Assembly: GCA_021464525.1 (NCBI GenBank)
Contig: JADRCO010000630.1
Coordinates: 1-29,264 of the forward strand
Source of the DNA: Rhizophagus sp. LPA8_4_AMF
Lineage: Eukaryota; Glomeromycota; Glomeromycetes; Glomerales; Glomeraceae
Reading direction: 5' to 3'
Length of the DNA stretch: 29,264 nt
Shown here: positions 9,503 through 19,832 of the stretch, piece after piece
Position numbering within the stretch: the first letter of the stretch is position 1
How the letters are laid out: each line of letters opens with the position of its first letter
Translations under genes and position numbers: made by a program
Notes under the pieces: generated by a model
The model's database searches: none
What the model was told of the DNA's origin: nothing
Seen by the model: only the letters and a program-made list of their open reading frames with translations

Positions 9503-10568
9503 TTGTTTAATATCGACAATGAAATACAACCTGAATCAAGTAAAAATGATATAGGAAATACACAAATTATTTGTATGATAGATGACAAAAAAATGAAAAT
9601 GATCATGAAAAAGTTTAAATATTGTACCGAAGAAATCCAAATTAAACATTCCAATAGTGTGATTGAACACGTTGAAGAAGTTAAAAAACTTTATGAAATG
9701 TTTCATAAATTTGTCAAAAATTCATTGGATTTTAATAAACGCTTAAAAAATTATTCGCTTAATGTTTTATTTTTTACAAAATGTTTTAATGAGAATCTTT
9801 GTTCTGATGAAGAAATTTTAGTATTATTGAAAGACCTTTTAGAAGAATCTAAAGAAAATCATAAATTAGCTAAAGATTTAGAAAATAAATTATTTATTGA
9901 TGAAGGAAATGATGGAATTATGAAAGACTTAAAAAATTTTCTAAATAGAATATTTGGTGATAAAAGAGATGGCGGAATCATGAACGAATTAATTAAAATT
10001 CAAAATTCTTTGCGAAATTTTGAAAACGTTATCGCTTCAGATGAGAAAGCATTAGTATCATATAAAGGTGATACATTTTATGTCATCTATTTTTTTGTGA
10101 TATCAAATTTAGCAAAATTTACTAAAATGAAAGTATGTGAGAAAGCTGTGAAGGAAGCGGAAAAATGGTTAGAAGACAAAAAGAAAGAAATTGAAAATCA
10201 ATTGAATAATAAGCGAAGTGAATTGAATATGATAAGCCTCTTTGATATCAATTTAAAAGCAATCATTTCAGGGATCGGTAATATCAAAACTTTTTGGGGC
10301 ATGCAAATCGAAAATATCGAAAATATTACTAAAAATCTCGAGAAATTTGGAGAAGGTCAAAATATTCAACGACGTCGAATTGTTCACGTTCTTGAACAAA
10401 AATGGAAAAATGTAGAAAGGGAATGCCAAATTTATAATAAAGCGATGAATGATGTATTGCACAATGACCGCATTGAGGTAAGAACTATTTCTATTATTAT
10501 ACATGATCTAATCAAAGCAATGGAACTGATTATTTATATTTTATACTGCGATTTAATAATAGTTATAA
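9503..10568 (+). CDS. Coiled-coil family protein C (about 300-326 aa), start uncertain
   Basis: A long open frame homologous to A and B: N-tail IQPESSKNDIGNTQII, helical body, the duplicated DGIM/DGGIMNEL linker, hydrophobic segment (YVIYFFVISNLAKF, about 193-206) and C-terminal block with KTFWGMQIENIENI and QKWKNVERECQIYN. The open frame continues to 10693, but a GTAAGA donor at 10478 and an acceptor ending AATAG at 10562 match the terminal intron of B. Spliced, it would end with one Leu codon and TAA at 10566-10568; the 40-odd hydrophobic residues beyond 10477 are then intron read-through. The position aligned to the ATG of B does not offer a standard start, and the first in-frame ATG is at 9575, which would drop the acidic tail. 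The product may therefore be shortened or absent. Function unknown. Confidence 0.65.
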
Positions 10569-11059
10569 TGCACAGAAGAAAGAGCATAATAATTCTCAAC
10601 GAAATTATACAAGCGAAATACGGAAAAATTAAAATATTTACAAAATATTATAATTTTTCTGTTTGCATACAAATATTAAAGTTGAGAATTTAAATTAGGG
10701 GATCGTGAAATTGTTTTGGGATATTCGAGAAATTGTTTTTATAATATCAGATATGTAGATTTTTTTTTTTTTATAAAATATTTATTTATCGTAAATAAAA
10801 TATAAAATGAAATTAATTACGTCGTAATTTACGCTTCTAATATCAAATGAGTTTGACAATTGTTACAACAGAGTTAAGGATTTTCTTATTAATGGTATTA
10901 ATCGCATCTTACATTAGAGACTCTGTTTCGAATACTTTCAAGCAAATAGAATATGCAATTATCAGCATCGGCTACTAACATTTTGCGGTAGATATAGTAA
11001 TTTTAAAATTTTCAGATCAAAAATAGAATGCTTGTTTATAGTTATTCCCGAATAACTTA
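10569..11059. other. 3' flank of gene C
   Basis: Non-coding; parallels the flank of B, including TTTGGGATATTCGAGAAATTG-like sequence, a poly-T tract and ACATTTTGCGGTAGATA. Confidence 0.6.
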
Positions 11060-11290
11060 TAAATCAAACAATTAATATTGCCAATTTGGTAACAATGATA
11101 CGCGCAAAAAAAAGTAAATGATCATGGAAAAATCTAGAATTTTACCGAAAATGACAAAATTAAAAATTAATAAAATTAATTAAATTATATTATAATTGAT
11201 ATGATTCTCTTAGTAAGTTCATAAAATGTTTTTATTTGAAGATCAGAACACGTCCTATAAACGTAATATAAATATGTCACGTATATAAAT
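11060..11290 (+). pseudogene. Relic of another coiled-coil family member (b)
   Basis: The words AACAATGATACGCGC, ATGATCATGGAAAA and ACCGAAAATGACAAAATTAA correspond to the N-terminal third of the family and to relic (a) at 8640-8880, with the same flanks. It is the duplicate of relic (a) within the larger unit and is non-functional. Confidence 0.55.
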
Positions 11291-11442
11291 AAATGTACAA
11301 CTCGTATTAAAAAGTATACATTTTAGAACTTATGATATAGTCTGGATTAAAAAATGAACTAATGAAATTGTTTGCTTCTCCAGTTCTTTTTTATAATTAA
11401 ATTCGGACTTTCGTGGTAAAATCACGTGCCATGATTCGTTTA

Positions 11443-12374
11443 CTAAATCTATTTGTAAAATAATAAAAATTAGTTTATTGCTTTAAACGCTTGATTGAAC
11501 GTGTTTAAAAAGGAATTGATTTTACCCCAATGCAGATAATTCTATCCCTGTTCAATACATCCTTCATCACTCTATTATAAATTTGGCACTCTTTTTCTAC
11601 ATTTTTCCATTTTTGTTCAAGAGCGTAAACAACTAGATGGTTTTGAGCGCCTCTACCAGATCTGAGATTTTCAATAAGGTATTCGATTTTATTGGTTTGT
11701 CTTTCCCAAAAAGTTTCGATCTTGCCAATTTCCAAAATAATTGACTTTAAATTATCATCAAAGTCTTTTATCGTAACTATTTCGTCCAACTTATGATACA
11801 GATTTTTTACATCAAAGAAAAGAGAAATACCATATCTAGTCATTGCACTAGCTAATCCATTACCCTTCGGAACTAATGCTGACATCTTCTCTCTTTTAAT
11901 TTCGTCATTAACGTATTCAATACAGTCTAATAAAGAATTTTGGATGTTGATCAACTCATCATTAATTCCAGATCCATAGCCATCATCATCATCAGATTTT
12001 ATTCTGTTTTTTAACCCTCTAGACAATTCATGATTCTCTCGAGACTTTTCTAATAGCTCATTCGTTAATTTTAAAATATCTTCATCAGAATAATTATCAT
12101 AACCTTTTACGAAACGTAAAATATAAAGCGAATAATATGATAAACGATCGTTGAATTTCAATGAATCATTAACAAATTGACGAAACATATTACGAAGTCT
12201 TTTAGTTTCTCTAATATGGTCGGATATAGCACCAGATCTAGATCTTCCTATTTTAATTCTTTCGGTACAATTTTGAAAATTTACCATAACTTTTTGCATT
12301 CCTTTGCCAAATTCCATCATGCTGGCTTGTACATTATCATCACTGAACAGATCAGTTTCGTTGGAAGTTCTCAT
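11443..12374 (-). CDS. Coiled-coil family protein D (about 284 aa), function unknown
   Basis: Opposite orientation to A-C, intact frame, ATG in good context after an A-rich leader. It shares FGKGMQKVMVNFQNCTERIK near the N-terminus, the helical body, and the C-terminal block ETFWERQTNKIEYLIENL plus ALEQKWKNVEKECQIYNRVM. It is shorter because the segment after the central weakly hydrophobic part (about 182-200, MTRYGISLFFDVKNLY) is reduced. The unspliced frame runs to 11505 (289 aa). A donor GGG|GTAAA at 11525 and an acceptor AAATAG at 11449, with an AACTAAT branch motif, give a 77-nt intron in the same phase and place as in B and C, leaving Ile plus TAG at 11443. It is the most diverged member, so it split early. 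A functional, conserved copy is likely. Confidence 0.78.
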
Positions 12375-12632
12375 TTTTTTTTTATTTGTAAATTCAGAGA
12401 AAGTTTAATTTATTAGAAAATGTGAACGTTCTTAAATATTCCAATAATTGTATTACATAATTTTTTTAGCATAACGATAATAATAAAATTTAATTTTTGT
12501 TATTGTTTTAAAAAAAATTGGTCATTATATTTTTGGCTAGCTTTATTATATAACCTTTAAAATAAAGTGTCACGTTATACAAGAAATTTGTAGATTTTTT
12601 TGGAATTCCACCAGTTCGGATGATCGGCGTGA
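12375..12632. other. Upstream region of gene D
   Basis: On the minus strand a leader TTTCTCTGAATTTACAAA precedes the start, similar to the leader before A and B. The two distal promoter blocks of A-C were not found here. Confidence 0.45.
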
Positions 12633-12806
12633 CTAGTGCTTCGACCCGAATAAAAACCGTAGATCCATTCCTTGATATTTTGGCGATTAAATCGGGTCCG
12701 GATGATCGACAACCAGGAATTCCATTGATGATCTACGTCTATGCCGGATCCGGATGATCAACAATAAGGAATGGATCATCCGGTTTCATCCGGATCGAAG
12801 CACTAG
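12633..12806. mobile_element. MITE-like terminal-inverted-repeat element (CTAGTGCTTCGA)
   Basis: About 174 bp with terminal inverted repeats of over 40 bp at roughly 80% identity: the left end is CTAGTGCTTCGACCCGAATA and the reverse-complemented right end is CTAGTGCTTCGATCCGGATG, both continuing to GATCCATTCCTT. The inside repeats TCCGGATGATC twice. It is less AT-rich than its surroundings and non-coding. Flanks GTGA and GTGTGA are similar, but no clean target duplication could be fixed. Confidence 0.75.
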
Positions 12807-13583
12807 GTGTGACTATTACTTCGATGAACAAAATTAAATTTTGTAGTACAACTTATTACGTAGTAATTACAGAGTTACTTTATTAATGTTTTTTACATTT
12901 ACTAGACATGTTTAGGACACAAATATAGTAAACCCCAATGTCATGTGATCGAGATGTCAAAAAAAAAACCTTTCAATATATACGGTACATATCACATATG
13001 TTTCTTTATGCAATAAAATAAAACATCTTTTTTTAACGAAAATTTAGATATGCGTTAATCAAAATTCGTTCTCCTTTTATATTTTTATATATTGCATTAA
13101 TACATTGAAAATCCGCTTCTTGGGCGACTTTAATAAATATAAATCTAGGTAATACTAATATAAATATTACGCACCGCAGCGATCACTTAAATAATATTAC
13201 ATCATAATGACATCATCATGTAATTTTGATAGTGATTTCATCATCATTACTCGCTTCTTGAGAAATTATTTTAAATAAATTATAATTTAGTCGTGAATTT
13301 TACGTAAAAATGTAACGGTAACATAACCCGGTTTTAGCCGGTTAAAAATAATTCCGGTCAAAATTTAAGAAAATTACCGTAATAGGGCTTCCTAAAAAAG
13401 ATTGTCGGTAAATCTTTCGAAATATGTAATGAACGTGAATTAAATTGATCGACCAGGTCATTTGATCAAAATAATACAAAAATGGAACGAATAAAAAGTT
13501 TTAAAAAAAAAAATCTCATTTTTTTCTTTCTTAAAAATAAATATATTTATTTACAAAAAATAAGGTTTCTTTTTTAGTAAAAG
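12807..13583. other. Intergenic with small inverted repeats
   Basis: No gene. Around 13305-13395 there are short inverted words (TAACGGTAA and TTACCGTAA, ACCCGGTTTTAGCCGGTT), possibly another tiny hairpin element. AT-rich sequence before the F-box start includes AATATATTTATTTAC at about 13540, a possible TATA region. Confidence 0.45.
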
Positions 13584-15164
13584 ATGCCTTTATCTTCATT
13601 ACCTGATGAATGTTTTGGTGATATATTCTCTTTTCTTGATAACAGATCATTATATAAATGTTTATTCGTGAATAGGTTTTATTGTAAACTTTCTATTCCC
13701 ATAATTTGGAAAGAACCTTTTAGACCCATTTACGCAAAACCTAAATTTCCATTAATAATAAACACTTTACTCGTCTGTCTTAATGAGGATGAAATTTCTT
13801 CCTTGATTCCTTATAAAATAGATATTCCAAGAAACAAACCACCTTTATTTGAATACGGAAAATATGTGAGAATAATCGATCAAGATTTTGTTAGGCAGAA
13901 TATTATTACTTGGCTTAACCCATCTGAAGGATATGATGTCGACAAACATCAAGATTATAGAGTACAAAAGTTGATGGATGTTATATATCATATGATTTTG
14001 CGACAAGGCTCAAATATACAGAAATTTAAATTAAACGTATCTCAAAGTGATTCTTATGTTGACTTACCAAAAGTTTCCACTTTTATAACTTTTAATCCTG
14101 GAATTACGGATTTAAAATCTTTGAATATGGAGATTGATTTAGAGTATAGTCATTATATGGGTTGTCAAAATACTATTGAATTTTTAACTATTGTTCCTAC
14201 ATTTTGTCGTAATATCATTAACTGTGTTCTATGGATCTTCAAATTAAACAGCAATTTCATCAAGCCATTTTTAGATATTATTCAATTACAACCTTTACAA
14301 AGAATGTTAATATGTATTGTTAATATAGAAGAAAATGCTAAAAAAATTATAAAAGCATTAGAATTTCGTTCAGAAACTCTCAAGGAGTTATTGTTTGAAT
14401 GTTTGGATTTTCGAGATATTGATTTATCGTTCATATCAAATTTAAAACGTCTGGAACGACTTAAATTTATTTATTGCAAAGGTTTCGTATCACAACATTA
14501 TAAATATCTATCTAATAAAAAATTTCAACTTAAAGAATTAAAATTATGGCATAAATGCCTTGATGACCTTTATGATAGATTTGATGGTAATGACATAAAA
14601 TTAAATGTTATAGATACTATGATTAAATCTCTTGGTGGTGAATCATTAAACAAACTATCCTTAAACATTATCACTCTAGAGACAATCAAGACAGTAAAAG
14701 AATACTGTCCAAACATTACCTTTTTACATATTAAAATATTTTCAGGACAATATTTGGATTTAATTATTCCTCTTATTTGTGAGTTACCATATTTAAAAAT
14801 TTTAAATATTCAAATTGGATCTTATAGAGTTAGTGCAAGTTTACTGGTTAAAACTTTGGGTGATTATTTGACAACTGTTCATCATTTATTCTTTGATTTT
14901 TTCATTGATTTATCATCCTTTGAATATTTTACTAGTAATTGTAAAGCTAATATAGAAAAATTCATTATTCCTAATAATAAATCTTTGAGAGAAGGTTATT
15001 TAATATGTTTGAATAATTACCAAAAAGTTCATAATTCTTTAAGGGTGTTGGGAATTGAAGATGAATTTGATTTGGATGATGAGGAATCAGAAATAATTAA
15101 TTCTTTGAAAGAACAAAATGTTAGAATTATTCCATCAACTCAATTATTAAAGTTGTTTTATTAA
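13584..15164 (+). CDS. F-box protein with LRR-like repeats (526 aa)
   Basis: A single-exon gene. Residues 3-47 form an F-box (LSSLPDECFGDIFSFLDNR, then SLYKCLFVNRFYCK and IWKEPF), with the usual Leu-Pro start and W near its end. The F-box binds Skp1 in SCF ubiquitin ligases. The remaining 480 residues carry irregular leucine-rich segments such as LKELLFECLDFRDIDLSFIS and LKRLERLKFIYCKGF, suggesting an LRR-like substrate-binding domain. F-box proteins with this layout are a large lineage-expanded family in Rhizophagus-type genomes, so its specific target cannot be predicted. The ATG is preceded by a purine-rich AGTAAAAG. Length is normal for the family and no break was seen. No signal peptide or membrane segment. 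Confidence 0.93.
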   Translation: MPLSSLPDECFGDIFSFLDNRSLYKCLFVNRFYCKLSIPIIWKEPFRPIYAKPKFPLIINTLLVCLNEDEISSLIPYKIDIPRNKPPLFEYGKYVRIIDQDFVRQNIITWLNPSEGYDVDKHQDYRVQKLMDVIYHMILRQGSNIQKFKLNVSQSDSYVDLPKVSTFITFNPGITDLKSLNMEIDLEYSHYMGCQNTIEFLTIVPTFCRNIINCVLWIFKLNSNFIKPFLDIIQLQPLQRMLICIVNIEENAKKIIKALEFRSETLKELLFECLDFRDIDLSFISNLKRLERLKFIYCKGFVSQHYKYLSNKKFQLKELKLWHKCLDDLYDRFDGNDIKLNVIDTMIKSLGGESLNKLSLNIITLETIKTVKEYCPNITFLHIKIFSGQYLDLIIPLICELPYLKILNIQIGSYRVSASLLVKTLGDYLTTVHHLFFDFFIDLSSFEYFTSNCKANIEKFIIPNNKSLREGYLICLNNYQKVHNSLRVLGIEDEFDLDDEESEIINSLKEQNVRIIPSTQLLKLFY

Positions 15165-17158
15165 AAAATTTATGTTTCTTTGGGGGAGGGAATTAGATAG
15201 TATTTATATTTATATTTTATGTTTTAGATATTGGTTATGGGTTTTCGGCTTATCATAAAAGTATAATTAAAGAATTTTTTTTTTGTACCAAATTTTTATA
15301 ATATTAAACAATAATTTTTTTTTTTAACGATAATTATAATAATAGATACCATTGTATAATGTGCATCTTGCGGTGTGTTGATAAAAGGTGATGATATCCT
15401 ATCCATATTCCAAGCAACAATACATCTATTTTAAATCCCTTATTCAATATATAACGATTTTGGCGAATTTAAACATTAGTTTAATGTAAATATGAATCTA
15501 GGTTATCTGATATATAAGCATTATTGTTTATTATTTGTTTTATTGATCTTTTTCCTCATTTTTTTTTGATAAGTTGGCGAAATCTTTCAAATTTCTTATC
15601 CATATCTTATTGAAAAAATGATATTTTTGCAAGATATAGTAATTGTGGGATTAATTACTGTACGTAACTGTACGTAATATGATAAATTAATTATTATTAA
15701 TACTTTAGCGAGTACGTGAGTTGATTAAGTTCAGGAAGGAAAGAAGGATGCTAAGGAGAAAGGTTAAGTAATTAACATACACGTACTATCTATGATCACG
15801 TAAACTCTATCTTACTTGTCCTCTTATGTTTAATAATCCAGCAAAAGATCACAAATATCGATGCTTATTAATTGAGTATTTTAGTCGGTTTAATTCCTTG
15901 ATAATTTTTTATAACTAAATTTTTATTAGTATGAACTATTATCATGATAAGAGGTAATCCTGAACAACTTTGATATAATTTTTCTTGTAAAATTTCGTGA
16001 GCTAAATAAGTAAACATTAATATATTGCAATGAATTTACGATGTTTTAGTTATGCAAATATGAGAATAAAAATTTTAGTAATTTATCAATATGTACGCAA
16101 ATTTCGATGAATCTGTTGTAGGTGGAACGGAATCTATGTGGAATATATTATATGGAATGTTGACCAGAATTAAAAGCATAGTGCCAGACTAGGATTTCGT
16201 AATGCTGGCTAAGATCCGATTTCCATCGGTATCCAGAAACCACATACAACAAATCAAAATAATCATGTACTTACTCGATTAAAGATAATAAATGTACTAT
16301 TCTATGATACAATACAATATATTCTACGTATATAAAAAAATGTAGTAACGCATCCTTAAATCATTTGATAGTTCAGAGATTTATTTCAATTTGCTTTAAG
16401 CAAATCCGCCTTTTATAGCATAACAATATTGTAAAATATACTCTCGCTAATTCTACAAATATAATATTATTGTCATTTTCCAATTTTTTTTTTAAAAAAA
16501 AATTTAAAAATCATCAAACAATATTTAATGCTTACGAACGACGTAGATATATGAAAATATGTACAAATCGCGTCCTGAGATGTTAATATTTATCTAAAAA
16601 CTATCAAAAAAAAACCCCCAAAATTAAAAAATTTCTATGCAAACCGAAATAATTTTAACTATTTATCCAATTTTCGAAATATTTCCGAAAATAATTTGTA
16701 TTTCCTATGAAAAAGGGATTCCAGAATTTGTCAATTTGTCTGAAATTTGCGGGATAATGTCCCAAATCTTTATATTTTGGTACATTTTCAAGACATTTTA
16801 GATGCTTTATAGTTTCTAGACATATATTATTATATTATGGACATTCTCGATGCTAATACAATATTCCAATTTTTTTGATTGTGTTTTCACACTCACCGTA
16901 CCAAATTGATATATATTATATTTTTATCACAGTATATTATATACAGTATATATGTATTTACGTATTTACATGACGAATCTGCACTCTCTTCATATTGAAA
17001 TTTTTTTCTGATTTACCGTACAATGACTACAATGTAAAATTATATTTAGTGAAACATGAATATCTAGGCCGTAAATTACCATGTTTCCATTAACATGCCA
17101 AATAAAATCAAATTAAATGCAAAAAATATAGAATGATATTTATAATGAATTATTGCAG
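15165..17158. other. Long AT-rich intergenic region
   Basis: No coding frame with a start or domain, no tandem array and no RNA signature was seen. Short AT palindromes (ATATATTATATTTT, near 16910) are compositional. Confidence 0.6.
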
Positions 17159-17476
17159 ATGTTAAAGGCAACAGTTACCATCAGGAGATGTTGCAGGGTA
17201 TTCTATAGGTACAGTTGTATAAATAACTGTTGGTATGCCAAGATTTTTTGTAAAATAAGCCATTTCTGCTGTCTCTTCTGTCGAGGATATCTGAATAATA
17301 AAACTTTGTTAATTTCAAAAGTTAGTTATGTTTTTTAATAAAGCTTTTTAAACTTGCCTGATCTTTATTATCCTTATCATCTTCCATATCTGAAAGTTCA
17401 ATAACTTTAGTATCTTTAGAAAATCATCTGCATCATATGTCTCTACATCTGAAAGTTTGATAACCTCCATTATTTA
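17159..17476 (-). pseudogene. Small acidic protein gene fragment, probably broken
   Basis: On the minus strand an ATG at 17476 opens MEVIKLSDVETYDADDFLK. A +1 shift then gives VIELSDMEDDKDNKDQ, a second copy of the same motif, which suggests a frameshift inside a short repeat. An intron-like segment follows (17359 down, GTTTAA to TTATTCAG). Downstream, a frame of 43 residues reads ISSTEETAEMAYFTKNLGIP and ends PDGNCCL at a TAA. The phases of the two parts do not match through the simplest splice, so the gene is either decayed or spliced differently. I do not recognise the family. Confidence 0.4.
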
Positions 17477-18826
17477 TGAAAAATATCAAAGAATATTTAA
17501 GAATAGACTGAGAGTTTGTAAAAATATTTGAAAGAAGGATTTCTCAGATGTAAAAATTAAAAAGAAAGTATTTTATGCAACACATTGAATTCGTGACGCG
17601 GTTGTGTTCTTACATTATACGTGTGAATTAATTTAAAAAGTCACCATTTCTCCCCATTTTCATCTATAATTAAGTTTATTAATACTCCATATGAACTAAA
17701 AGATGACTAATATCTCCGATTTAGCATAAATTACATTAATTAAGGAAAAAAGACAAGTCAAAATACAAATGTACATCTTTCCAAGAATGTTATGTCAACA
17801 CTAAAAGCACAATTTTGATTAACTTAACATTAATAAATTATCATTTATTTAAACAATAGATGATAAATTCAATAAAACTTTAATACATCGATATAGAATC
17901 AAAATCAAAATACCTTTCCCCAACTCATTACGTCTTTTTATAAAGATAACTGAAATGTTGTACAATCTTGTTTGTTTATACATAATAAACAGTATATTCG
18001 GCATGCATGATCAAGATTGAAAAATAGAACCATTTTTAACAAGGAGCTTCGCCAGTTTTCTCGGTTGTTAGATAAATATATTACGTAAGCATTTCTGTAT
18101 CACTTTATTTTTAGGGCCATGCTAGTCCTATCGTCAGTTTGTGTATTTAACATTCGCAGAAATATCGTTAGAAAGGCTGGATCATTTTCCAATTCACGTA
18201 GATGCAAGATCGATATCTAGACTGTATGATAGAATTTACGTACGTATAATGAGATCTATCCCATTATTATAATTTATCTCGCTAAATAGAATATACGTGA
18301 TTTATTTTTGCTGTATGACTACGAACAAAATATCAATAAAGGACATGGCATTGTCTATCAGTGATACAAATGACATTAATGTGGCTTGGTTTAGCCTTCT
18401 AATAACCAGAATGGATATAATTAAAAAGTTTACATTCCATTTAATTTATTTGTTCACAAAATAATGGTGAAAAAAACTTTACTATTCTCTACACAACAAT
18501 AGGTATCAGTGGTTCTATTTCTTCTACACATCGCTAATAATGCTTAATTTGTAATTGGTTTATGAAACAGAGAAAAAAGTAAAAAACATATCGGAAACGA
18601 ACTGAAGGAACATCAAAACCGATTAAACTCCGAATATGTTGGGAAGTTACATTCCAGGGCTTGGATCCTGTTCCAGGACACGTTTTCCCTAAGTCTTAAG
18701 GCTTTATTGAGATAGTTTTAGACAGTTGTTTTCTCTGGTTGTCTTACAGATTACGAAAATAAACTTATCCTCATGATATACAAAAAAAGTAAAAACTCGC
18801 AATATACTATAAGTATAAACACATGA
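17477..18826. other. Intergenic, nothing recognised
   Basis: AT-rich sequence with scattered short frames and no domain or repeat that I could support. A slightly GC-richer patch at 18640-18700 could be an upstream exon of the frame at 18827, but no convincing frame was found. Confidence 0.45.
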
Positions 18827-19087
18827 CTATCATTACCTGGTCACTGGTCTCCAGAAAATATAGGCTTTATTAAACTTGGGATGATGCAACAACTTGATTA
18901 TGTTATGGATACTTTCTCACCTTATTTTAAGAGTTTCCATCATTTCATGAGAAAATTTCACAAAACAATGTTATTGCCGGGAGGTATATCATACGAAAAA
19001 ATACTAAAAGTATTTCAAGACGAAATTAAAAGAAGGGACGATGAGAATTTGCCAACCAATTTTGGAGATCTAAGGATTAGTACATAA
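18827..19087 (+). CDS. Orphan terminal-exon-like open frame
   Basis: An open frame from 18827 to TAA at 19087, with non-repetitive, balanced composition: LPGHWSPENIGFIKLG precedes MMQQLDYVMDTFSPYF, then MLLPGGISYEKILKVF and KRRDDENLPTNFGDLR. It could start at the ATG at 18881 (68 aa) or be a last exon entered at an acceptor such as GTCTCCAG before 18855. Amino acid use is protein-like, unlike the surrounding low-complexity frames. No family recognised. It may be a fragment of a gene whose other exons have decayed. Confidence 0.4.
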   Translation, partial: LSLPGHWSPENIGFIKLGMMQQLDYVMDTFSPYFKSFHHFMRKFHKTMLLPGGISYEKILKVFQDEIKRRDDENLPTNFGDLRIST

Positions 19088-19134
19088 TCGGTTCTATAGT
19101 AATGGGATAGGACATAACAGACTTTATTCTAATT

Positions 19135-19230
19135 TGTATTATACCTGGGATTAGAAGAACTAATCTACCCACGTTGATAATTTTTCATAAAATCAGCCAA
19201 TCAAAATTTTATAAAATCACGTGACAGGGA
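19135..19230. repeat. Dispersed-repeat-like segment with TCACGTGA
   Basis: Contains TTTTATAAAATCACGTGACA preceded by a CATAAAATCAGCC near-repeat. The reverse complement of the first part resembles 4486-4510. No element boundaries were found. Confidence 0.35.
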
Positions 19231-19773
19231 TCACATAAACTAACGTCCTTTTATTTTTTATTTAATTATTTAATTATTTTTTTTTGTAGTAAAAATTATA
19301 CATTGCCGTGGCAACGAAGTCGCCACAAGAACAATAACAACTATTTAATTAATAAATTAATGATTTATTCTAAAGTGCTTGTTTAAAAATAAAAATTCTC
19401 ATTGTGTTACATGATCATCTTTGATCATTCTTTTATTTCATGTGACACAAGTACATTGTGACCGGTCATATGAAAAAATCCAACGCTTATGATAATTTTT
19501 TTTTATCGGATTATTTAGTGAGGAAATGAACTTCGATATCGAAATTTCCATGTTGATGATGAAGGTTGAGGTACAATGATTTATTATCATTTACTATGAA
19601 GTTAATATATTTGTGTTTAAACTATTGAAATTTCAATTTCTTGTTTTTTCAAAAAAGTCATCTTTTACCGAATGCAGATTATTTATAAAGCAAATCTAAA
19701 ATTGGGCATTTGTGACAATACTATATGATGATACAGGAAATTGGCTGAGTCTGCTGTGCGACAGTACGATTGC

Positions 19774-19780
19774 TATAAAT
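19774..19780 (+). promoter_or_regulatory. TATA box of the MACPF gene
   Basis: TATAAAT lies 59 bp before the ATG at 19833, in locally less AT-rich sequence, which makes it more credible than most TA-rich words here. Confidence 0.5.
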
Positions 19781-19832
19781 ACATACTGTGATCGCAGCAT
19801 GAGCATAATATGCAACCGTGCATTTATATAAT

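Larger units (their letters stand above)
9305..11290. repeat. Segmental duplication unit 2 (gene C plus relic)
   Basis: Second copy of the block at 6710-8890, with the same order of promoter blocks, family gene, 3' flank and relic. It was identified by shared words throughout rather than by computed alignment. Confidence 0.7.

Noticed and set aside
10268-10504. Minus-strand frame inside gene C
   Set aside because: Shadow of the conserved coding sequence on the other strand.
10478-10693. C-terminal hydrophobic extension of gene C
   Set aside because: It coincides with a GTAAGA...AATAG intron at the site conserved in B and D, so it is most likely intron read-through.
12177-12416. Plus-strand frame over gene D
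   Set aside because: Antisense shadow; the minus-strand protein is clearly homologous to A-C.
19818-19832. GTG start adding five residues to the MACPF protein
   Set aside because: The ATG at 19833 gives the usual MACPF N-terminus, and GTG starts are not expected in a nuclear fungal gene.
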